Below are positions 44,981 to 57,306 of a DNA stretch of 64,000 nucleotides, piece after piece. A program made the position numbers and the translations under genes. This DNA is from Marsupella aquatica (Eukaryota > Marchantiophyta): the NCBI GenBank assembly GCA_973895155.1, contig OZ316894.1, positions 18,352,001-18,416,000 on the forward strand, written 5' to 3'. Position 1 is the stretch's first letter, and every line of letters starts with the position of its first letter. The notes beneath the pieces were generated by a model. That model ran no database searches. It was not told the origin of the DNA and saw nothing but the letters and a program-made list of their open reading frames with translations.

Positions 44981-46142
44981 GATTATGCCGAACTTTATGA
45001 AACGAACGCCGACGACGAATTTCTCTTTCTTTAATTCTCTCATTCACATGTCTGATTCTGAGCCAAAAGAAGATTGCGTTGCTTTTCAGGATCCTGCTGA
45101 GTTGTGCTTTCTTCATTCTGTCCTCTGTACGAAAAGAAGCGGCGAAAATTTTGACGAGAGTAAGATTGCGTTGCTTTTTGGCATGTCGTCAAAGTGTAAT
45201 TCGGTCCAGTGCTTTGGCTGATGATGATTGTGGTTTGCGTGAGTTTGGATTTCGGAAGGAACTCGGAACATGACGATTTCTCGTACCGCATATGAACATA
45301 AGATTTGAGGACGGAGGAGCTGGTGAAGCTTTTTGACTTCGGCAGAGTGGTTTGAAGAACAGAGGAGGAGAAGTTAGCGAAGAAAGAAGATGTGCTGCTC
45401 GAGCGCGCGAAGAAAAGTTCGTGCTGCCAGCGTCTAAAGAGCTTTGGAGCATTGGGAGATTGGAACATTGGAAGCTTGATTGTTTGATTGACGAGGTTCG
45501 AGAGGTGTTGCACATAGCGCCGAGGGGGAGCTTTGAAAATTTTGTGCGCCACTTGGTCTTCAACTGTACTTTACTAACCTGATGAGAAGCTTCACTGTCT
45601 GAGAGGCTTCGTAGTGATATTGGTGGATGCGTGCGAGGATGGCGCTATCAATCATGACTGGTAAATGTGGTCGTTGTCCAGATCTTGCAGATTTCTTGCT
45701 TTACAGCGGAGACAGACAGACGACGATCGCGGGTGTTGCGTGGGAGGCGCATGAATGAATGAATGAAGGAAGGTAGGAAGGAAAGAAGGAAGGCTGTAGT
45801 TCTCTCGGAGAGGAGCGCGATAATTTGTACGAAAGACGAACGGAGGATACGAAAGGAGGTGCTGAAAGACGTCGAGTATCGGTCGAAGACTGAGAGTCTG
45901 TGATGGTCCTGGTGGTGTACCGTGCACCAGCGGCGAGCGTTGTGAAGTTTGACGGAAACGAGGAAGGGGACTTGAACGTGATTTGTGGCTTCTTGAAGCG
46001 GTGCGGCGAGCACTCGGATGAACCGCGATGTCAAGATCTTACGACTGGCGGAATGTTTGGACCTGTAGCTGGTGCTGGTATTTGTGGTATGGGGGTGGAT
46101 GGTATGAATGAATGACTTTAAATGAATCCGAAGGTCAAATCA

Positions 46143-46196
46143 GAGCTTGCTCGCTCGCTCGCTCGCTAGCTGGCTCTTTGGCTGGCTGGCAACGTC
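46143..46196 (+). repeat. GCTC microsatellite in the CCCH gene leader
   Basis: A GCTTGCTCGCTCGCTCGCTCG run followed by a GCTGGCT-type run, about 220-265 bases upstream of the CCCH start codon. Copy A has the same array with a slightly different length (25164-25210). Confidence 0.7.
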
Positions 46197-46407
46197 TTGC
46201 TTCCATTTCAGGCGGCTGCGAAAAATCATGCCTTGTGAGTATCTGGTGTGAACAGAGAGATATGCGCTTGGTCTGCAACATCAGAAAAACGTGGAGAGTA
46301 CAGGCAGGCGCAGGAAGGAAAGAGTTGCATACAATCTTTTGTCACACCCTCCCACTCCGGAAGAGAAGGGGAGATCCGGACGCGTGCATCCTCTGCAATA
46401 TGCCCCC

Positions 46408-49400
46408 ATGCCTCGCAGTCTCCACTCAGCTCAGAGCGGACCTGGGAGCCCCGGTATGGAAGGTTCGCGTTCTGCAAGGCGAAGGGAGCGTGACGATGAT
46501 GGGGTAGGAAGGAAAAGACAGTCGCTGACAGTTCCAATTTGCAAAGATTTTGTTCGAGGACGATGCTCGCGATCGCACGTGGATTGCCGATATGCCCATC
46601 CTCCTCCCAGTGTTTCCCTCAAAGGGTCAGATTACATTCTTTACCCCTTGTCTTCTTCGTGAAATTTAGAATGTCCTCGCGATTCGTTCGTAAGGGCATC
46701 GTGGACGATACTCGAAATTGATCATCCTCTTCTAAATGTCCACAGGGAGTCTCTTCAGGTCTCCAATTCGCGCCATGTTAGCATGATGCTATGGCTAGAT
46801 GAAGGTAATTTGTCCTTCCTCGTCGTTGTTGTGGTTATCGTAAGAGCAAGGGTGTCACCCTGTCTGTTCGCTTCTCAGTTTGTTAACATGTCCACAGATC
46901 TTGTTCCAGGGCTGAATTCAGGAGTGTGCGAGTTTGATGGCTCCTTTTCTCTTTCTTTTGTAGTTTCGACCAGCAGTCAATTCGATTGTCCTGGTTACTG
47001 CCTGAGCTATGGTGAAGTTTTCTCGATTCGAATAAATTCTATTTCTAGCTAAGTTGGAGTTGAAGGATCCAGACGAGAGCTTTGGACTTTCCTTTTCACA
47101 ATATTTCCTGTTCTCCGAGCAAGTTTACCGTCCATGGACAAGGACTCGACCTCAAGTAGTCCGTCGTTTAGAATTTGATAATATCTCCATCTCGTGAATT
47201 TTTGCGGGAGCTTGAATGAGTGTTGTCGCGTCGTTTTTGCCTGCTTTCAAATTCTGTTGATTGGCTTTAAGATTAAGAATCAGGCCTGCTGTTTTCAAAT
47301 CAGAAGCTCGAATCGGTCCGGTTTTAAAGACGAGTTTGGACTGATTCACGTCGAGGTGTCCGGTCCTTTAACGTGTCTTTCTACGTCTATTCAGATTCAG
47401 ATCTATCGTCGAGTAGTTTTCTTGTGTCTGACTCCAGAAATACATCTTGAAGTGATTGGGAATGGATCCATCCGTCCTCCTATAATTCTTTTGATTTTGA
47501 CGGCACGGCTTCTTGCCGTTCCAACTAAGGATATCACACGGCCTATGTACTTGGAAAACAAGAACTTGCAGATATTCTCTTGTGTCGTATTCTGTGCTTT
47601 GGGATCCATGTTTCTGAAGTTCGTAATGTAACGAAGACAATGCTTCACCAAAGCTGTTCCCACTCATTGGTAGATTTTCGTGTGAAGGATTAGACTAATA
47701 CATCGTTAGAACATTAGTCCAAGTGAGTCACCTCCTACATTAGCAACTAATGTTTTGAATTTTTTTGGGGGGGGATTCTTGGGGTTACTCATACATACCA
47801 ACTCCTGTCTACATGGGCTTGAATCCGGGACCCAGTTCTGCATGCCAAGTCTAAATACATGGCCAAAGATCTTATGTACCGGTTACTTAAACTCTGTCTG
47901 CGATGGGATCGGTCTGTGAACTAGCTCGTTGGTCGTTTAGTTGATGCTCTCATTCGTAATTTTGACATGGCCTAATCTGGATGATCAGCTGGAATTGTTC
48001 TCTGACATCGTATGCAAGAAGGATGAACGACCTGACAAGGCAATGTGATTGGGTTGTTGGGAATCGTCAGGGAAGTGGTGACGGTGTGTTTTGATTCCCT
48101 CCGGGACCGATGCATTCGAGGTCCAGTTTGTCGATACTTCCATCCGCCACCACACCTTCGTGGGTAAGTTCTGTACATGCCTTGTATGATGCGCTGGCCT
48201 CAACATGTAGACTGCTAGTCAGTCAGTTGTGTAGAAAGCCTGTGGAGGATGAGAACGGCTTGTAATTAGGCGCTATGCGTAAATTGAACCCTTATCACTG
48301 CTTTTCCATCGTTTCTGCCAGTATACTGTAAAGATGTATGGAAGTGAATTGACTAGACTGCAATCTGTACGCAACAGGTTGCTACAGGATGCCGCTGGCA
48401 TTGAGTCTGCACCTCAATTAGGCTATTTACCTGACTCGGTATATTCTATACTCTTGTCTCGCTACGATTTTAGGTCTTTTGCAGTTGTGTATTAACTTGA
48501 TTTGTGAAGGATTTCAAACCTCGGTTCTTCTGCAATAGCAGCGAAGAGAAAGGAGGACCGTTCCACAGCATGGACTTCAATTGTTCTATTGTTTGATTAT
48601 TTTAAAACAATCCAAAGTCTCCGTATTGGCATGCCAAAGCGGTGATGGGAATGGAATAGCTTACGATTATTTGTGGTGTGCATGGTCAGCTAAGGTCTCC
48701 CCAAAATATATTTCTGGGCCCTGCAAGATTGCCTGGATCGGCCTTGCCTGTCCATGCTCCACTCTCAATGAAGGCGACCACAAGACCATCCATAGAGGTT
48801 TGAGTTACTTTGCAAGCTCTTGGGATCCATCAAAGTAAATTGCCATATGTAAATCCCTGCGCATGCCGTAAACTGGCTGATATCGATGGATCGAAGGGTC
48901 ATCTGCTGCAATTGTTACCTTAGCCTTGTCACAGTCTAGTGGTTGGTTGTTATCATAGACAGGATGACAGTTTGGGTAGATGGTGAATTTTCAGACATTC
49001 CAGTTTCTTAAAGCAAAAAGGACGGGACAGGAATTATCTGGTTTTGAGGAGGGGTAGACTTAGCGAAGTCTCGAAGTCAGTTACCAATCCTATGTGTACC
49101 CTCTGTGCTGGTATTTATCTCTAGATAGATTGACATCTATTTCCTGTCGTTCTGCTCTCAAGCAAGTTGACTAATGCGTTGTCGGGGACCATTTCATTTG
49201 AAACAGGTATGCAGGGATTACGTCAGAGGAAGATGTGCTCGGGATGCCGAGGACTGTCGATTTGCCCATCATACTCCAACTGGTGGTGATGGTGAATATG
49301 TTATTGTATGTACCTCATTGAAGGCACCCTTCTTTCTGAAGAAATTAGTGCTATTCTTGCATCAAATATGGAACAAACAAGGATTGTCGGCTTTACCGTA

Positions 49401-50997
49401 GCAATGATTAGGGATTTCCATTGGATTTCTCGTACAGGTGTGCCAGGATTTTCTGCGGGGGAAATGTGAGCGGGACACTTGCCGTTACTTACATCCACCG
49501 GATCATCTAAGATCTCGAATTCGAGATGTATGAGTTCTCTTTTTCCCAAAACCCAGTTGGAATGTATACCATTGTGGTGAATCTTATGGAGATAATACTG
49601 AGTGTGATACATACGTTTTGGCCTTTGCAGCTTCCTGTAGGGCCCACTCCTTTGGTAGCTGATCGCTATGATGGAGGACCGTTCAATGCTACTTATGCTG
49701 GCTATGCTGCCCGTGCCTATGAACATCAGGTATTTCTCTCGTTATCAGGTATCCACGTCAATTACTGAGAAGCAGCATATGGCGTCTTTAGGTAATTTCT
49801 TTCTTGACTTAATGGTTGTGTTCGCCTCGCATGTTTGCTGGTTTCTTGACCCTTGGAATATTACATGAAGGCTGCCAAACGAATGCGAATTGAGGAGCGA
49901 CCAGGAGATCGAAGAAGGCGTGGCTCCCCTGTTCCTGTGAGTAGACTTCTCGTTATGTAAACTTTCAGCGCACATTAATAATTCAATCCTTTGCAATGTC
50001 AGTTCGTTTTTTAGTGACAGTGTTTTGATCGTTGTTTAAGTGAGAGCTGCCTCCGGTGATGAAAGATGAAAATGCTCTTACATAAGAGCTTTGAATTTGC
50101 TAAGAGTTGTGCCGTGGATGTGACTAACATTATTTTTTACTACAGTTCTACAGTGGACACGGGACAGCTCTGTATTCAGTGTCACCTCCTCCACTTGTTT
50201 TTCACACTCACAATCGTACTTTTCATGGTAAGAAGACTCAAATTGTTGTCTCGCCTTGAGAGTTGCTCTTGTACAGATTATGTGGTTTTCTTCTATCTCT
50301 TTGGGAAGGATAGCCTGGAAGAGGGTTGCCATCTACTGTAGTAGTTCTACTGTGACTTAGGTCTCCTAAGCTGAAAGGTTGGGAAGATTGTTTTGTGGCC
50401 AACTCAGAACTTTCCTGTGGTGTGCGCAATGTAGTGCAATGAAATGTTGAGCTTTGACTACGGTGTGGAAAGGGGATGTGAACAAGATATCTTGTTGCAG
50501 GGTTCTATTACGAATTATGACTGCTAAAGACGTTGCTTATTGACGTAGATCAAGATAAACTACCAGTTTGCCGAGATTTTTTACATAACAAGTGTTCAAG
50601 AGATACAACGTGCAGATATGTTCACCCTGAGCGCCACACAGAGGTGAGATAACTGCTTTTCAATTACTTATTTACTTAACGGTTTCTGGCCATCTTTCTT
50701 TTTCATGGAAATGGTCTTAGCGGATGCAAATTCGTTTTTGTATGGTACATGGTAGCCTGATGTCTATGTTCTTGTTTACAGGTTGTTGACAATCATGTGA
50801 CCCTCTGTAGAGATTCTCTACGGGGAAAGTGTAAAAGGGAACTGTGTCGTTTCTATCATCCGTCAAGAAAGGCACCTGCGTCGCGAGAAAATGGCCATCA
50901 GTCACCTGCAAATCTGGAGTCCTCACACTCGTCTGACGTAGGTGCCAATCTGAGCTCTGGAACAGTATCACCAGAAGGTGATGGATTAACCGCCTAA
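46408..50997 (+). CDS. Six-finger CCCH (MBNL/ZC3H10-like) zinc-finger protein
   Basis: Probable RNA-binding protein. Exons: 46408-46625, 48071-48163, 48378-48438, 49207-49305, 49438-49527, 49631-49729, 49871-49936, 50530-50643 and 50782-50997. The first two introns are phase 2 and all later ones phase 0, every junction agrees, and the product is 351 residues. Six fingers each lie on their own exon: CKDFVRGRC..CRYAH, CFDSLRDRC..CRYFH, CRDYVRGRC..CRFAH, CQDFLRGKC..CRYLH, CRDFLHNKC..CRYVH and CRDSLRGKC..CRFYH. All are C-x7-C-x4-6-C-x3-H, the muscleblind/ZC3H10 spacing rather than the tristetraprolin C-x8-C-x5. Between fingers four and five lie a Tyr/Ala/Gly-rich linker (exon 6) and a basic KRMRIEERPGDRRRRG exon. 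The N terminus is Ser/Arg-rich and the C terminus Ser-rich. The start is the first ATG giving the conserved exon 1 shared with copy A. Exon 8's acceptor (CTAAAG) is weak. Confidence 0.85.
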
Positions 50998-53900
50998 TTG
51001 GTATGTACAGTAGACCAAAACCAGTAGTTGGTTAAATCTGAGTTTGATTGTCTTGATTTGTCCTTAGAAAGGAATGAGCAGTTACTGAAAAGATTGGTCA
51101 TCGCATTTCACGATTACTATGTCAGCACATTGTGCACTAGATGACGCTATTCCAGTCGTCCTTGTTGACATTGAATTTGGCATCAAAGTTTGATAGTGGG
51201 ATCTCTATGCACAAAAGTGAGGCAGTAGCAGATAGCATCTGTCACTGTCGGCTGCTGTAGTCAATTAGCTCTGCCAAAGGCGGTTTTTGCAACCCATGCA
51301 GAAAGATGGTTCAATTGTGTAGCCACTTATCTGCAGGTGTTTGACTTGCTCGTGGACATGCGAGAGATATATGTTGATACGTTTGGACTCGTTAATGGAG
51401 TTGTTCCACATTGCCCTCATTTCCTATCCGTCTGCATTGGCAAGGAGCTTTGACAGTCAATCTAGAGCATGTAGTGCTGCTCTTCTTTGCTGTGACTTGG
51501 ACCTGTAGCAAAGGAAATATGTGGTTTGTCTTTGATTGGCATAAGGTACAATCAGGGTTGAGAGCCTCAATGGCTTGTCCTGGTGGTGGTGATGCCTATT
51601 CTGCGCAAGTAGGTTTATGGATTAGTTGCCCTTACAAGCCTCATTTCCACAAAATCCCTACCGCTAGTGTTAGCTGTTGAACAGTGAATGGATTTTGTCT
51701 CTTCTTGGTCGCGTAGTCTTAGGCTCATTTGTGCAAAAGCTCTGCATTACTTGGTAAGGAGAGGTTATTAACTTGCAACATGGAAATATAGTGAAGGAAA
51801 TGTTAGGAGATCACACCTTGCATGAGCTTCATCGTGCTTCTTCTACTCTCAGTGCATGGTAAGCACTGCCTTCTCCGTAATCAGGAGCACTTTAATTGTG
51901 TCCCCACGATTAGTCGTGCCGTGCATCTTAAGTATAAACGAGTGTCCTTTGCATAACGGGAGCCCAATGAAAGCATGATCGCGCATTTCATCATTTTTAA
52001 CAAAGCATGGCTGAAGCAAGTAGACGATTCAGGTGTGAATTCACAGCTCAAAAATCTGTTTGATGTAGTGTACAAAAGTTAGTTTCTGAAAAATTGAATT
52101 TGTAATGCGATGTTTGCACTTAAAGCATCTCCTTCTGTTTGACACTTGTCAAAAGGCGCGGATCTCTTTTGACCAAGTATTCTGCACTAGAGGTCGAGAC
52201 CCACTTACTCCAAGAGATTCGTATAGAATCCAATTTCGCTAGTGTGCTCTGGACGAAAAGTCTCCGCCACTATCGCGTTAGTGGCTGATTTTCAAGATCT
52301 GTTCAAAACATGTGATTCAGCTAATAAACGAGCACAACGGTATTTTGGACTTTCTATATTCTGCCAATGTCCAGTCCAGATAGTACTAAGTTGCAAACAA
52401 GGAAACCTATTATCTGAATTGATTGCACGTGAGCTTGACCCTGCCTTGGAATAACTTGGATAAATTCTTTCTGCAAGTGCACCCCGATTTATTTTTTACT
52501 AAATTCACAACCTCAAGTCATCAGTTAAATTCGGATATGCATTTGGAGTCCTCTACGTCTCTAAACCTCAGAGGCCATTGTTAGGGAAGTCCGAAAGTTT
52601 CTTTCCGATTTAGCTATGCAACAAGTGAGATCAATCACACCAAGTGGTTGAGATACACTGGGATGTGACCAGCATGCCGCTCTTTAATGCCGGTGGTTGA
52701 TGACACTAGTTTAAGCATTCAAGCACCCCTAGGATTTGGTCCCCTTGATTTAATTACTGTTATCAGCCACAATTATTGGGTGATCTGTGTAGTGTGTGCC
52801 CAGGATGTAACACAAATTTAAGTGCGAATTCACACGTGGTAAAAGGAACCTAAAATGATTTAGTGTGACCAGCCTCCCAAAACATTTTACATGTACTAGT
52901 GTTTGTAACACTAGAGTATGCTATTTACATACAGACAAAACTTGCCTAATTAGTGTGAGTGTCATTACCGCCTAATCACAATTTCTACATGCATTCACTA
53001 CCTGACAAGAAGATAACTGCATAGGGGGTGAGAGATAAAGGAAATGATAGTAACAAAATGAGAATAATCAATCTTTCAACACTAGCTATCTTTTGAATCA
53101 TTTGAAGGGAAGCATAAATTTCACCCACAAACTACTCAATCAAGTTCTTTCCAAATCTCTTTTTTCTGGCAGTTTTAGATGTATGCAAATCTCTAATGGG
53201 AGTATAATGGGAGGTGTTTATATACAAGTGTATAAGATTGCCCCCACATCCTTTATTTATGACATTTATGGGGTCAACTCTTGTGCATTGCACAGAAGAT
53301 GTTACAAACTGTCTTATTTACGGACCCCATGAGAGGTCCCTTCCAAAATCCCTAGCAGCACAGTGTGTCATGTCAACAACAACCGTAACAAACAAGACTC
53401 ATCAGTTTTTTGTGAATCAAACTTATAGTTTTCATTCATGTTTGTGTCAATTTGGGTGTAAATTTTGGGATGTCATGCCATAAAAAGAAAAATAAAAAAT
53501 TAGAAATGCAAAGAGCAAGACGGTTAAAACTGTCACTATGTAACCATTTTAGTTATATTTCCAATTTTAAAACTTAAATTCAAAATTTTTTAAAATATTT
53601 TTCATATAACAAATAATGATTAATAACTAACTTGATAACTTCCTTGTTAAAGGATAATTGGCACCTGGTGTAAGAATTCCAGCCCTTTGCAATTAAGGTA
53701 CACTGCTAGCCATGGTCCGAACTTGAACTCAACGAACTGATACAATTCATTTGATCAGACATTCATCTAATTGCAAAATGAACTTGTCATGGATAGAATT
53801 TTGACTCTCGTAGTTTGAGAAATTGGTAGCATGTAACAAAAAGGCCTGATTTTGATAACTGCTTGTGATAACCATACTATCAATTAGCCAAGGGATCCAT

Positions 53901-56900
53901 GAACTAATTTTCATACAATTATATCGGGGAAAATGCCCCGTCCCAATACTTCTCTGCAATCCATATTTCAAATCAAATGTGTGAACATCATGTGTGATTT
54001 TGACCAAAAAAATTGCATGTATAAAAAGATCTCATTGGTGAAATACGTGAATCATGTGTATATCAAATATCATTGGCAAAATAATAAAATTCTGGGAATT
54101 CATCCCCTCACTATTATCCATCCAGGCAGCTTTTGTATTTGAATTTTTTTAATCAAACCTTTCTACTCTTTGTATATCTAATCTTTGTATCATCTAAAGA
54201 TTTGTGATTGACTTCATTCAATTAAATTCTTTTTATCGTTACACTCTACAATCAGTGAATTAATGCGCTATGTATTGTCGGCTTGTGCATCCATGATGGT
54301 ACAGAGATGGTCGTCCTTGATTCTCGTCCATGCAACAAACTCTGACCTATTTTTGTATGAAACCTTTACATTCCTTAAAGTTATCTATAATATAAAGGAA
54401 CCAAAATCTAGGCCAGATTTCAAAATTCCAAATGTATTTTTTGGTGTGTTTCCTTAAACTCTCCCAAAGTTGCCCACAGGTTAATTTAGCAAATAAGCAG
54501 GTGAGTTTAGGAGTTACCTGTGTTAGTCTGCTACCAGGGTTACAAGAAGCATCTCGTAGGGGAGGGAAGCAGCTTGAGCGGATGGGTGCAGCTCGTGAGC
54601 CAGCTTGCATTCGCTAATTCTTGGCAACTCGCAGCAAGAGAGGGAGCAGCTCACACTAGAGGGGATCGCTGCAGAGTAGCTGAGGGGATCAATGGCAGAG
54701 CTTGCAGCGATGGTGCACTTGAGCTTGCAACAATTGAGGGCAAAGAATGTTGGGCCTGGGCAAATGCAGCTAGCGACTATGGAAGGCCTAAGCAGGGATG
54801 CACTAGGAATGTTGGGAGGGTGAGAAGGGCCGGACACTGTTGGGGAGACAACAAACTAGTTCACCCTGTTTCTCACCCGAGTAGTGAAACCCTCAGTTGA
54901 TAACTTTATTCTGGTACAAATAAATTTAATTTATTCTTGGTTTTTTGTGTTCTGTTCTTTATTGAGTAGCTCTTCTTTCAGAGATGCAATTTTAAATAAA
55001 GACTACCGAGAACACGGCGCGACTAAGTATTATAGTTTTTCATTTCAGCCTCATGGCTTGAGTTCAGGGAAACCCATCAGGTAGTTAGAAATGCTCTCCT
55101 TCGATCACATGGCCATAATAGTTTTAAAACTTGAATGCAGTTTCACAGTGGGCCGATAAGTCAATCCAGCAAATTCATGGAAGACACCTTGACATTTCGC
55201 CCGACAACACCATGCGTGCAATATGGTAGTATTGACTGCAATTTGATTGTACTATTGTAGAGCAATCCTAATTCACACTAACTGGACTCATGATAGGTTA
55301 GAGCACTGGAGCATCTCCACAGGTGGCCTGTTGCGATGGATCATGGGTGTCTTGTCAGTCTGCAGGGAGTCTGCAGGGAGAAGTACGAGGTTACAAGGAC
55401 AAGTGCCTGGCGAAACCCTGCAAGCAATTGCGATAGAAAGCACCATGCTACGAAATTATAACATGCCTAACTCAGACCTGCAGAGAATGAGAGCGACATG
55501 ACTTACCTACCAGGGTAATTGCCCTCAGATCAGATGTCCAGAATTAGTGTAGGTTTCAAAAGCACACGTGGGCCCCTTTCACCCAGCCCTGCTAGGACTG
55601 ACATCAGCAGGCAAGGAAACATATCCGAATTTGAATGTACCAGAGGAGAAACAAATTAATCATTCTCTTAGCAATTCACGTCGAAAGTTCCACAAAATTC
55701 AATGAGAATGGCAGAGCGGTAGTGTTTCGTAGTTCGGGGAATAGTCGTAAGTATACCTCGTGGTTATCCTGAGTAAAGCGGCTTGGGTTCACGAAGTTCC
55801 GTTGTCGATCTTGTTTGGCTCCTAGAATTCTCGTCCAAGTACGAATGTTCCTCGCAAGTCAATGCTGGTCGCCTGTAGAAAAAGCTTGAAGTCGTTTCTG
55901 GAAAAGATAACCGTCGATGCAAGTTTCTGATTGTGTTGGCCCTCTGGAAACGCTAGAGCTCTTTCACAGGAATTTCTTATTCTTCTACATGAATCGTGAT
56001 CAAAAGATTCCATGTAATAAGAATCCGACTAAGAACCCTCCACGGAAAACTTCTTATTGAAGCCTCTTACAACTGTTGGAATAAACTGGCAGCAAAGGGT
56101 CAGCATCAAAAAATTGGGGAAGCCAGAAGCTAGGCTTTCAACGAATGAATTTGCAAAAGCGGCAGTAAAAATTCTCATGTCAAATCCAAACACTTATCCG
56201 CAAAGGATGAACAGTCATGCTAACGAGATGGCAAAGGGACCAGATTCTACGTTCAGTCTGTCCCTCGTCGAGTATAGAATCTGGTCGTGAAATGACACCG
56301 CTTGGTTTCAAAGTACTTCAAAGTGAATATAATGACAATGTTGACTTGCCAGAACAACGGGTGCAGATGAACGATGAATGGGTAGTTATTTCCTGAAGTT
56401 TAATAAAGTTCCTCTAAACAAAACGTTGTTGAAACGTGGTTCTCGCTAGTGGGTAATGCCAAATGAGGGTGGCTTTTTAAAACTCCTGACCCCACTGGTT
56501 AACCCCAATTATGTACAGGATATCCGGGCATGCGCAACAATTTGCACGCATACACAAGACATGAGAGGTGCTTCTAGTACGAGAACTAAGATTCTTTGCG
56601 TGAAGTCGATTCATGCCCTGAATTCCGACAATCTTTGTCAGACCCCAGACCAAATAAAAATTGAAGGGTCTACGTCCTTCCCATCTTGCAACGGTTGCCT
56701 CCTCGATTGAATGATACACCGGTTTGAGGTTAATCTAGGAGAGAAGCCCAGTATGGAAATCTTTCCTGATAAAAATGGCCCTGTCATACTTCGCACATGA
56801 AAGGGCAACTGCGCTATCTGCAGTGAAAAAGTACCACTCAATCAAGTCAAATCTAGATCTTTAGGATCAAAGCTGCCAGACGACAAACATATGGGTTTGT

Positions 56901-57306
56901 CAGGGGTGAACTGGGAAAAGGTCATCTTTGAAAGAGCCTTTGAGCTTCTACTTCATGTGACAGTCCGGCGAAGGATTCTGCTCTGTCAAACTTGTGCCCT
57001 ACTTGCCAACGCCCAGATCTGCACACATGAAACGTGACCGAGTCAACTACATTCACCACTCCCCTAGTTCTTAGAACTGGCATAGGTACAAATTGTAAGT
57101 AAAGCGTACAAACAGCAAGTAAAGGGCGCCTTTGAAGTCATATGTACAAAAAGCAAGTAAAGGGCGCCTATGACGTCCTCAAATGTATAGATGGACTTCC
57201 CAGCACAAATTTAACTAAAAAGGACTTTTAGCAGTCGAGCAATTTCTATATTACCTATTTAATTTCCAGTACTGTTTAGTCCATAGCAATTACCACATGT
57301 ACTCCA
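50998..57306. other. Long region without a recognised gene
   Basis: I found no exon chain or domain on either strand. The frame at 54520-54900 (126 codons, plus) has an antisense partner and unclear composition. It may be a fragment of a retroelement. 53500-54450 is very AT-rich. Near 57100-57170 a 43-bp segment, AAGTAAAGGGCGCCTnTGA with flanks, is repeated. 52800-52960 again shows 'CACAC/GTGTG' AT-rich strings like those at 0.5-0.85 kb. Confidence 0.45.

Larger units (their letters stand above)
40762..47371 (+). repeat. Duplicated block, copy B (contains the intact CCCH 5' end)
   Basis: Collinear with 23733-26404. The copy is longer because of an AT-rich segment (41050-44375), a 93-bp tandem unit (44801-44980) and a segment at 45490-46022 that copy A lacks. 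Since the full gene continues to the right of this copy, B is probably the ancestral locus and A the derived one. Confidence 0.85.

Noticed and set aside
47810-47860. GGCTTGAATCC, a B-box-like string
   Set aside because: No A-box at tRNA spacing and no foldable T-arm.
54520-54900. 126-codon plus-strand frame with an antisense partner
   Set aside because: No motif or exon chain. Probably a composition effect or a retroelement scrap.
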